This document shows, piece after piece, positions 1 to 5,150 of a stretch of 5,150 nt of DNA; position 1 is the first letter of the stretch; each line of letters opens with the position of its first letter. The DNA is from J054 sp051008735 (lineage in GTDB: Bacteria; Pseudomonadota; Gammaproteobacteria; Steroidobacterales; GCA-2729495). The DNA is taken from NCBI GenBank assembly GCA_051008735.1, contig JBPCXH010000029.1:1-5150 (forward strand). Direction: 5' to 3'. The notes under the pieces were generated by a model, which had not been told where the DNA came from, searched no databases, and saw only the letters and a list, made by a program, of their open reading frames with translations. Both the position numbers and the translations under genes were made by a program.

Positions 1-1462
1 CCTGAATTAATTCGCATTCCTCCGGGTAAGCGTGGGTTGCACTGATCAGACCTTGATAGCCGCTTTCCCGCAGCTGCCGGGTCGCAACCACCTTACTTTC
101 CACGTCGGGCAGGGCCAGCATCAGGACGCGTACACGGTCCAGAGTCAGGCGGTGCCAGAACCCCGGATCCTCGGCGTCTGCAAAGACAGTCTTGCGTCCG
201 GCGGCCAGGTTGGCCTCGAGCTTGCCTGGATCGCTGTCCAGCCCGACGACGGCGTAGCCGGCCTCGTGCAAGTGATCGTAGGCCGCGGCGCCCACACGGC
301 CCATGCCGACGACAACGACCTCGGCACTGCCCAGGGAAACGGGCTGATCATCCGGATGACGACGCTGGGTCTCAAGTTTCTCCAGCCAGCCACCGATGCG
401 CTGGTAAATGGGATGGGCGAGCTGATTCACCGGCGCTGCCAGCGCGAAGGACAGGGAGACGGTGATGGCAGCCACAACCAGCCAGGACGGGTCAGCCAAG
501 CCGGCTTGCACAGCTTCGCCAATGACTATCAGGCCAAACTCGCTGAAGCTGGCCAGGCTAAGCGCAGCAAGAAAAGCGGTGCGCGCCCTGAGGCCAAATA
601 ACAAAAGCAAGCCAAACAACAAGCCGGCTTTCAGGGGCAAGGTCAATATTAAGAGCAGCGAGATGCCGAGCAGCTCCCAGGTCGGCAGTGCAGTGAGACC
701 AATGCTCAGGAAAAAGCCCACCAGAAGAAACTCCCTGACTCCCCACAGCGCATCACCCAGCTCTTTGGCTTTGGGGTGGTCCGACAGCATGGCGCCCATG
801 ACCAGCGCACCGAGTTCAGCGCTCAGGCCCAGCTCCTCGAAGGTCAGACCGCCCACTGCCAGGGCCAGCACAATGCCATACAGAACAAGCAGTTCGCCGT
901 GGCCCAGCCAATCCAGCAGGCGCAAAAACAGCGGGCGCAGAGCAATAATTCCCAATACCGCAAACGACCAGAGTGAAAGCCGACCCTGACCCTCAGCCAA
1001 GGCAAGGATGCCCACCGCAATCAGGTCCTGAATGATGAGAATGCCGATGGCCAGGCGACCATGAAAGGCCCGCAGCTCGCGCCGCTGTTCAAGAATTTTG
1101 GCGGCCACCACGGTGCTGGAAAAGACAAAACTGCAGGAAAGAATCGCTAAAGCCGTTATTTCCAGCGTCATGACCTGATTGAGGGCCAGGGCGACAAGGC
1201 CGCCAACCAGGACCAGGTGCAGCAGCGTGGTGCCCCAGACATCAGCTCGCAGGACGTTCTGGATGCGAACTTTCAGGCCAACCGTGAACAACAACAAAAC
1301 CACGCCAAGCTCGCTCAGGGTCAGCAGCGTTTCATCAGCTTCAAAGCCAGCGGCTTTTAAGCCGAAGCCGGCAGCCAGGAAACCGACCAACGACGGCAAA
1401 CCGAACTGACGAGTTACCAGGCTCGCCGCGAAGGCGGCCCCAATCCAGACTGCAATTAACAT
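1..1462 (-). CDS. Kef-type (CPA2) cation:proton antiporter with fused NAD-binding domain, C-terminus outside the window
   Basis: This inner-membrane transporter belongs to the KefB/KefC/YbaL-like monovalent cation:proton antiporter family, which exports K+ or Na+ in exchange for protons, often under nucleotide or thiol control. The frame is open for 487 codons to the left edge. Residues 1 to about 346 hold roughly 12-13 hydrophobic segments, with GLPSLVGFLAAG (21-32), FSSTVVAAKILEQRRELRAF (114-133), and QDL at 145-147, whose Asp146 aligns with the transport aspartate of KefC-like proteins. After a charged linker (about 355-378), a TrkA-N/RCK Rossmann domain starts: VVVVGMGRVG (382-391), acidic end of strand two at LDSDP (408-412), then FADAEDP (427-433). 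The ATG at 1462 is the first start after an in-frame TAA six bases upstream; no clear Shine-Dalgarno precedes it. The exact ion and subfamily are not resolved. The gene is separated from the malic enzyme by 201 bases. Confidence 0.9.
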   Translation of the reverse strand, partial: MLIAVWIGAAFAASLVTRQFGLPSLVGFLAAGFGLKAAGFEADETLLTLSELGVVLLLFTVGLKVRIQNVLRADVWGTTLLHLVLVGGLVALALNQVMTLEITALAILSCSFVFSSTVVAAKILEQRRELRAFHGRLAIGILIIQDLIAVGILALAEGQGRLSLWSFAVLGIIALRPLFLRLLDWLGHGELLVLYGIVLALAVGGLTFEELGLSAELGALVMGAMLSDHPKAKELGDALWGVREFLLVGFFLSIGLTALPTWELLGISLLLILTLPLKAGLLFGLLLLFGLRARTAFLAALSLASFSEFGLIVIGEAVQAGLADPSWLVVAAITVSLSFALAAPVNQLAHPIYQRIGGWLEKLETQRRHPDDQPVSLGSAEVVVVGMGRVGAAAYDHLHEAGYAVVGLDSDPGKLEANLAAGRKTVFADAEDPGFWHRLTLDRVRVLMLALPDVESKVVATRQLRESGYQGLISATHAYPEECELIQ

Positions 1463-1559
1463 CGTTTAAGCGCCAGCAATGACCGAACCTCACATTCTGG
1501 CGGAATTGTGGGCGCAGAGGTATGAGTAGACCCACCTCCGTCGATGGGCCGTAGAGACG

Positions 1560-1575
1560 CATAATATATATTATG
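1560..1575. repeat. 16-base perfect palindrome, AT-rich
   Basis: CATAATATATATTATG equals its own reverse complement over all 16 bases. It is directly abutted by a second small inverted repeat, GTTA-AA-TAAC, at 1575-1584. It lies about 100 bases upstream of the antiporter start and about 90 bases after the malic enzyme stop. The shape is that of a dimeric regulator's operator or an easily melted promoter region. Which protein, if any, binds is unknown. Confidence 0.6.
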
Positions 1576-1593
1576 TTAAATAACGGGTATGAA
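1565..1593 (-). promoter_or_regulatory. Possible sigma-70 promoter for the antiporter gene
   Basis: On the minus strand TTCATA (1593-1588) and TATATA (1570-1565) are separated by 17 bases, each matching four of six consensus positions; TATATT (1568-1563) is a better -10 but has a longer spacer. The -10 lies inside the palindrome, so a repressor bound there would block it. A transcript would have a leader of roughly 100 bases before the ATG at 1462. In an AT-rich island such matches arise easily by chance. Confidence 0.25.
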
Positions 1594-1663
1594 TGGACCC
1601 CAGCGCCTTGGGGGTGTCTTCGCAAGATCCCCTTTCCCAAGCCAGTCGGTCGTTTGGGGGGCG

Positions 1664-3349
1664 TCAGCCGGCGGCTGTATAGGGAGCGTAACCCGGCGTC
1701 CAGGTACCTGTTTTCAGCCGGCGCTGGATTTCTGCCTCGTCGATGGACTCCGCCAGACCCTCGTCAACCGCGGCCCGCATCACGGTAGCAGCCACTGCCG
1801 AGGAAACTTCCCGCAAGCGGTCAATGGGCGGGTACAGCAGGCCGCCGGCGAGCTCTTCTTCTGTGACCGCGTCTGCCAGCGCCCGAGCGGCGGCATAGAA
1901 CAGGCTATCGGTCACTTCGCGCACACCTGCCAGCATTACGCCCAGACCGACCCCGGGAAATATAAAAGCGTTATTGCCCTGGCCTATCCGCACGCGTTGC
2001 GCACCCCACTCCACATCAGGAAACGGACTACCCGTGGCAATCAGCGCTCGCCCGGACGTCCAGCTCATGACCTCCGAGGGAATGGCTTCCGATTGATCCG
2101 TTGGATTGGACAGCGGCATGATCACGGGCCGCTCCACATTGCTGGCAACGCTGCGGATGATGCTTTCGTTAAAAGCGCCCGCCTGGCCTGATGTGCCGAT
2201 CATAACGGTGGGCTTAAAGGCATCTACCACCTCTGCCAGTGCTGACCCGGCCGATAATCCGCGTTCAGTCGAAAAGGCCGGATCCCAGGCCAGTTCGCGC
2301 TTGTAGGCATCACGCAGTTCGCCGTTTTCAACCAGCAAGCCGCGGCTGTCCAGTACAGCGATGCGGTGTTTTGCCTCGACTTCACTGCTGCCCTCAGCGA
2401 TCAATGCGGTGCGTATTTGTCGGGCAATTCCCAGGCCGGCAGCGCCTGCCCCATGAATCAGGATTCGCTCTTCGTTCAGGCTGCGACCGTGACTGCGCTC
2501 TGCACTGAGTATTCCGGCCAGCGCCATGGAGCCTGTGCCTTGAATATCATCATTGAATGACGGCAATTGCTGAGCAAAACGATCCAGCACATGCAGTGCA
2601 TTGTCTTTGCGAAAATCTTCCCACTGCACCATGGCTGCGGGGAACACGGATTTTACGGCGGTGATAAATTCATCCACCAGTTCCATGTAAGCCGCACCAC
2701 TCAAACGTTCTTCCGGCCAGCCCAGGTAGTTGGGATCTTTGAGCAAGGCCTCGTTATTTGTGCCGACATCCAGACTGATTGGCAGCACGGTCGCGGGGTC
2801 AATCCCGGCGCCGGCTGTATACAGCGACAGCTTGCCGATAGAAATCGCCATGCCGCCGGCACCCTGATCGCCGATACCCAGTATTGATTCATTATCCGTG
2901 GCCACGATCAGACCAATCTGGCGATTACCGGCCCAGCGTCTCAGGGCAGCTTCGATTTCGCCGCGCATGCCGGGGGTAATCCAGACGCCTCGTCCCCGCT
3001 GAAAGACCTGGCTGTAGCGGCGCGTTGCGAGGCCGACGGTGGGTGTATAGACAATGGGTAGTAGTTCTTCTAAATACTGTTCGAGTAATTTGAAGTACAA
3101 AGTCTCGTTACGATCCTGCAGTGACGCCAGATACACATACTGCTTTAGCGGATCGTTGTAATAAGTCAGATTGCGATAGCTGCGGCGCGCCTGTTGATCA
3201 ATCGTCAACACCGCATGGGGCAACATGCCTTCCAGGCCGAAGGCCACGCGCTCTTCGCGGGTAAAAGCAGAGCCTTTGTTTAGCAGCGGCTCGCGGATTA
3301 ATTGCTGGCCTCGCAGGCGAACCTCTCGGCTTTGGACTTGATCTGTCAC
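1664..3349 (-). CDS. maeA: Malic enzyme, probably NAD-dependent (MaeA/SfcA type)
   Basis: This cytoplasmic enzyme oxidatively decarboxylates L-malate to pyruvate and CO2 with reduction of NAD(P), linking the TCA cycle to pyruvate. The 561 residues match the long MaeA/eukaryotic-type family (E. coli MaeA is about 565), not the longer MaeB type fused to a phosphotransacetylase domain. In order: LNKGSAFTREER (about 23-34); YTPTVG with the catalytic Tyr101; GIGDQGAGGM then IGKL with the catalytic Lys173; metal ligands Glu244 and Asp245 (QWEDF) and Asp268 (FNDDIQGT); the Rossmann loop GAGAAGLGIA (300-309); LSNPTDQSE (413-421); and FPGVGLGV (464-471). All expected catalytic residues are present, so it should be active. 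NAD preference is inferred from family resemblance only. The start is GTG, four bases overlapping the ccmI stop (GTGA), with AGGTGG seven bases upstream. It is probably the last gene of the ccm transcript. Confidence 0.95.
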   Translation of the reverse strand: MTDQVQSREVRLRGQQLIREPLLNKGSAFTREERVAFGLEGMLPHAVLTIDQQARRSYRNLTYYNDPLKQYVYLASLQDRNETLYFKLLEQYLEELLPIVYTPTVGLATRRYSQVFQRGRGVWITPGMRGEIEAALRRWAGNRQIGLIVATDNESILGIGDQGAGGMAISIGKLSLYTAGAGIDPATVLPISLDVGTNNEALLKDPNYLGWPEERLSGAAYMELVDEFITAVKSVFPAAMVQWEDFRKDNALHVLDRFAQQLPSFNDDIQGTGSMALAGILSAERSHGRSLNEERILIHGAGAAGLGIARQIRTALIAEGSSEVEAKHRIAVLDSRGLLVENGELRDAYKRELAWDPAFSTERGLSAGSALAEVVDAFKPTVMIGTSGQAGAFNESIIRSVASNVERPVIMPLSNPTDQSEAIPSEVMSWTSGRALIATGSPFPDVEWGAQRVRIGQGNNAFIFPGVGLGVMLAGVREVTDSLFYAAARALADAVTEEELAGGLLYPPIDRLREVSSAVAATVMRAAVDEGLAESIDEAEIQRRLKTGTWTPGYAPYTAAG

Positions 3350-4386
3350 GGTTGTACCACCTGATCCATCACTATGTTGACGGCCCCGTCACCGGGCACC
3401 CAGAGTGCCTCGCCGAAAACATCGCCAGGCTGGGCCAGGGCATCACCCCCATTCGATACACGAGCAATTAATTTGATACGACTCAGCTGAGACAGTGTGC
3501 GCCCTGGCAGCATGGCATTGGCGTCACTGATCCTCAATACGCGGGGCAGACCACTGGCCTGCTCCCGCAACGCGGCGACGGGGGGACCGCCAGCCCCTGC
3601 CCCGTCGCGAGCGACCAGAAACAGCAGGGCATTGGGTGCCATTTGCTCACTCATCGCTTCACTGACCGAGACTCGCACTTCGATAGCGGTCCCCTGCCCC
3701 ACAGGAGTTGGCGCAGACATCGCAGGCGGTGCAGCAGCAAAGCCAAGCTGCACGAGCTGCTCACTGACAACCTTGCGCACGGGTTCTGGCGGGTTCAATG
3801 TCAACAAGCGCTCCCAGCGTGACTTTACGGACTGCCGGTCACCGCGTGCCAATGCTGCCAGCCCGCCGTACCAGAGGGCTCGCGGACTGTCCGGCTCAAT
3901 AACCAGCACTTCTTCTATGAGTTCACCGGCTGCCCCGCCCAAGGCGTCACGATTTTGCAGGGTCATGGCTTCCGCCAGACCGAGTTTTGCCTGCACATCC
4001 TCCGGTGCAAGCTGCCGGGCACGAGCAAAGGCATTTTGTGCATCAGCCGGCCGCTGCAACTGCAGGTAGGTGTTGCCCAGCAAAAGCCAGCCACTCACAT
4101 CATCCGGTTGTTCGGCGAGCCGGGCTTCCAGGCTTGCCAGGGCATCGGCCAGCTCCGGCGCCAGGCTATTCGATGCCGCTAAGGGTGCGGCCGACGTTGC
4201 TGGCTGCCAGTTGTAATTGCTGCCTGCCAGGTAAAGAAACAACGCACCACAGGGCACAGCCAGCGCGACCATCACGGCTAACACGGGCGCACCACCCCGG
4301 CGCAGCAACGGCCAGCTAACCAGGGCTGCTGCCGCCAGGCTGGCTATTACCGCCACAGCCAGAAACACCGGCAGGGAATCAGGCAT
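3346..4386 (-). CDS. ccmI: Cytochrome c maturation protein CcmI (TPR apocytochrome chaperone)
   Basis: CcmI (CycH) binds the C-terminus of apocytochrome c through periplasmic TPR repeats and delivers it to the CcmF/CcmH haem ligation complex. From the preferred ATG the product has 346 residues: two N-terminal transmembrane helices (about 6-28 and 34-54), an Ala/Ser-rich linker, TPR helices (about 77-198, including GWLLLGNTYLQLQRPADAQNAFARA), and a C-terminal beta-rich domain from about 235 with PGRTLSQLSRIKLIARVSNGG, typical of CcmI. The ATG at 4386 is chosen because AAGAGGA lies 8-9 bases upstream and it overlaps ccmH by only 8 bases. An in-frame GTG at 4407 would add 7 residues but has no Shine-Dalgarno, and an ATG at 4395 abuts its own purine run. 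The cytoplasmic loop between the two helices is only about five residues (RRGGA), unusually short for this family. The stop overlaps the malic enzyme start. Confidence 0.92.
   Translation of the reverse strand: MPDSLPVFLAVAVIASLAAAALVSWPLLRRGGAPVLAVMVALAVPCGALFLYLAGSNYNWQPATSAAPLAASNSLAPELADALASLEARLAEQPDDVSGWLLLGNTYLQLQRPADAQNAFARARQLAPEDVQAKLGLAEAMTLQNRDALGGAAGELIEEVLVIEPDSPRALWYGGLAALARGDRQSVKSRWERLLTLNPPEPVRKVVSEQLVQLGFAAAPPAMSAPTPVGQGTAIEVRVSVSEAMSEQMAPNALLFLVARDGAGAGGPPVAALREQASGLPRVLRISDANAMLPGRTLSQLSRIKLIARVSNGGDALAQPGDVFGEALWVPGDGAVNIVMDQVVQP
3357..3362 (-). promoter_or_regulatory. Ribosome binding site of the malic enzyme gene
   Basis: The minus strand reads AGGTGG here, within the last codons of ccmI and seven bases before the GTG at 3349. 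It supports the GTG as the true start. The site is translated as part of ccmI, so ribosomes finishing ccmI can reinitiate here. Confidence 0.6.
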
Positions 4387-4807
4387 CCATTGCATCCTCT
4401 TCTTCACTTGTCACGGGCAAGGTGGCGCGCTTGCGAACCACCCGCCACAAAGCCACACCGCCCAGAAGAACCAGGGCGCCCGGTGCAATCCAAAGAACGG
4501 CGGTTGCACCTGTATAGCGGGGTCGATAGAGCACGAACTCGCCGTAGCGATCCGTTAAAAAATTCTTGATCTGCCCCTCTGACTGCCCCGCCTCCACCAT
4601 GCCGCGAATCTCTCGCCTCAGATCAGCCGCCAGCGGAGCTGTGGAATCACCAATAGCCTGGTTCTGACACACCAGACAACGCACTTCAGTAATCAGATCC
4701 TCGTACAGTAGCCGCTGTTCCTCATCGGCAATGGGCGCATCGGGATCAATCGCGCCGACCCAGAACGGCAGGAAAAGCAAAAACAAACCCAGCAAGCCTG
4801 AACGCAT
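4379..4807 (-). CDS. ccmH: Cytochrome c-type biogenesis protein CcmH (thiol reductase subunit)
   Basis: CcmH is a membrane-anchored periplasmic thiol protein that works with CcmG to reduce apocytochrome c, and with CcmF/CcmI in haem ligation. The 142-residue product begins with a hydrophobic signal segment (about residues 3-19), followed by the mature helical domain. The hallmark RCLVCQNQ motif places the redox cysteines at 44 and 47, followed by AIGDS. A second typical block, with DRYGEFVLYRP, is at about 86-96. One transmembrane helix spans about 102-123, followed by a basic then acidic cytoplasmic tail. The length and architecture match the short single-domain CcmH of most proteobacteria, not the E. 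coli protein fused to a CcmI-like TPR half. The ATG at 4807 shares its A with the ccmG TGA stop; no strong Shine-Dalgarno precedes it, which suggests reinitiation after ccmG. Confidence 0.96.
   Translation of the reverse strand: MRSGLLGLFLLFLPFWVGAIDPDAPIADEEQRLLYEDLITEVRCLVCQNQAIGDSTAPLAADLRREIRGMVEAGQSEGQIKNFLTDRYGEFVLYRPRYTGATAVLWIAPGALVLLGGVALWRVVRKRATLPVTSEEEDAMDA
4395..4401 (-). promoter_or_regulatory. Ribosome binding site deciding the ccmI start
   Basis: The minus strand reads AAGAGGA here, inside the last codons of ccmH. It is spaced 8-9 bases (measured from AGGA or GAGG) before the ATG at 4386. Of the three in-frame candidate starts (GTG 4407, ATG 4395, ATG 4386) only the last has a properly spaced Shine-Dalgarno. 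Confidence 0.55.
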
Positions 4808-5150
4808 CAGGGTGCCGCTGCCCTGGCCGCCGCGATGCGCGGTACGAAATCCCGTTGCCAGATTTCCAGTGTCAGGGGTGCGATATGTTTATGCAGGACG
4901 GTACCTTGTGCATCAATCAGAAAAGTTTCGGGAGCGCCGTAAACACCCCAGTCAATCGCAACCCGGCCATCGGCATCAACCGCGGTTGCGCGATAGGGAT
5001 TGCCCAGTTGGTCCAGCCAGCTCAGCGCCAGGTCGGAGTCATCTTTCCAGTTCAGGCCGTAGATGGGTACGTCATTCATGGCGGCAATACGCAGCAAGGT
5101 ATCGTGTTCCTGCCGGCAACCGGAGCACCAGGTTGCCCAGACATTGAGCA
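4807..5150 (-). CDS. ccmG: Thiol:disulfide interchange protein CcmG/DsbE (5' end outside the window)
   Basis: This is a periplasmic, membrane-anchored thioredoxin-like reductase of cytochrome c maturation System I. In the family it takes electrons from CcdA/DsbD and keeps CcmH and apocytochrome c thiols reduced before haem attachment. The reading frame is open to the right edge, so the signal anchor and first part of the fold are missing; 113 complete codons and a TGA stop are visible. The visible part opens LNVWATWCSGCRQEH, which holds the WCxxC active site (Cys at visible residues 8 and 11). Further on is GVYGAPETFLID, the family's signature around the cis-proline. A TTG at 5097 could be read as a start but lies after the active site, so it is internal. 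The CXXC dipeptide is Ser-Gly, whereas the E. coli protein has Pro-Thr. The stop overlaps the ccmH start by one base (TGATG). The family call is very secure. Confidence 0.95.
   Translation of the reverse strand, partial: LNVWATWCSGCRQEHDTLLRIAAMNDVPIYGLNWKDDSDLALSWLDQLGNPYRATAVDADGRVAIDWGVYGAPETFLIDAQGTVLHKHIAPLTLEIWQRDFVPRIAAARAAAP

Larger units (their letters stand above)
1463..1663. other. Intergenic gap between the malic enzyme and antiporter genes
   Basis: These 201 bases are the only real non-coding stretch in the window. On the minus strand the gap starts with a C-rich segment holding weak hairpins: CCCAA/TTGGG (1636-1640 with 1654-1658) and ACCCC/GGGGT further on. None is followed by a run of T, so no clear intrinsic terminator ends the malic enzyme transcript. 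The middle is an AT-rich island (about 1559-1584) that stands out from the GC-rich surroundings. The rest, nearest the antiporter start, holds a short GAGGT/ACCTC inverted repeat (1517-1521 with 1534-1538). No short gene with a plausible start and ribosome site was found. Confidence 0.7.

Noticed and set aside
145..393. Minus-strand open frame of 82 codons
   Set aside because: It is out of frame within the antiporter gene, whose own frame carries the clear GMGRVG Rossmann motif over the same bases.
32..601. Plus-strand open frame of 189 codons
   Set aside because: It lies antisense to the NAD-binding and last membrane segments of the antiporter, and its product is low-complexity with no recognisable domain.
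462..989. Plus-strand open frame of 175 codons, rich in Ser, Pro and Arg
   Set aside because: It is antisense to the antiporter membrane domain, and its composition is typical of a shadow frame opposite hydrophobic codons.
1517..1538. GAGGT/ACCTC inverted repeat as an operator or attenuator
   Set aside because: The arms are five bases with a 12-base spacer, which is expected by chance in a region of this size.
1341..1640. Minus-strand open frame spanning the intergenic gap and the start of the antiporter gene
   Set aside because: It overlaps the antiporter in another frame, has no Shine-Dalgarno, and the product resembles no known protein. An internal ATG inside the palindrome is equally unsupported.
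1636..1658. Hairpin CCCAA/TTGGG just after the malic enzyme stop as an intrinsic terminator
   Set aside because: The stem is only five base pairs with a 13-base loop, and no T-run follows on the minus strand.
1589..2191. Plus-strand open frame of 200 codons
   Set aside because: It is antisense to the C-terminal part of the malic enzyme, which is intact with all family motifs.
3497..4069. Plus-strand open frame of 190 codons
   Set aside because: It is antisense to the CcmI TPR and C-terminal domains, is rich in Arg, Ala and Ser, and has no domain.

Overview
The window is a gene-dense, GC-rich stretch in which every convincing gene is on the minus strand and is therefore read from right to left. 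The gene content is a System I cytochrome c maturation operon with separate ccmH and ccmI genes, a MaeA-type malic enzyme and a Kef-type antiporter. With this protein character it fits a Gram-negative proteobacterium, most likely a gammaproteobacterium. That assignment is an inference from protein character; there is no rRNA or other marker gene to settle it.

Layout in transcription order. (1) 5150-4807: the C-terminal part of CcmG/DsbE, a thioredoxin-like thiol reductase whose N-terminus lies outside the window. (2) 4807-4379: CcmH, joined to ccmG by a TGATG stop/start overlap. (3) 4386-3346: CcmI, a two-helix membrane TPR protein that probably starts inside the end of ccmH. (4) 3349-1664: a full-length malic enzyme whose GTG start overlaps the ccmI stop (GTGA). 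(5) 1663-1463: a 201-base intergenic gap with a conspicuous AT-rich 16-base perfect palindrome. (6) 1462-1: a CPA2 (Kef-type) cation:proton antiporter with a fused NAD-binding RCK/TrkA-N domain, cut by the left edge of the window. This last gene fills the left 1.46 kb, and no other gene there is credible.

How the genes work together. CcmG and CcmH are the thiol-reducing arm that keeps the CXXCH cysteines of apocytochrome c reduced in the periplasm. CcmI holds the apocytochrome and hands it to the haem ligation complex. The malic enzyme (malate to pyruvate, CO2 and reduced nicotinamide) has no known role in cytochrome maturation, yet its overlap with ccmI suggests it is co-transcribed and translationally coupled. 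The antiporter lies beyond a real gap and may have its own promoter.

I see no mobile element, CRISPR array, tRNA, rRNA or convincing intrinsic terminator. No clearly new system is visible. The points most worth a second look are the malic enzyme attached to the ccm operon, a CcmI that lacks the usual cytoplasmic loop between its two helices, and the palindrome upstream of the antiporter.
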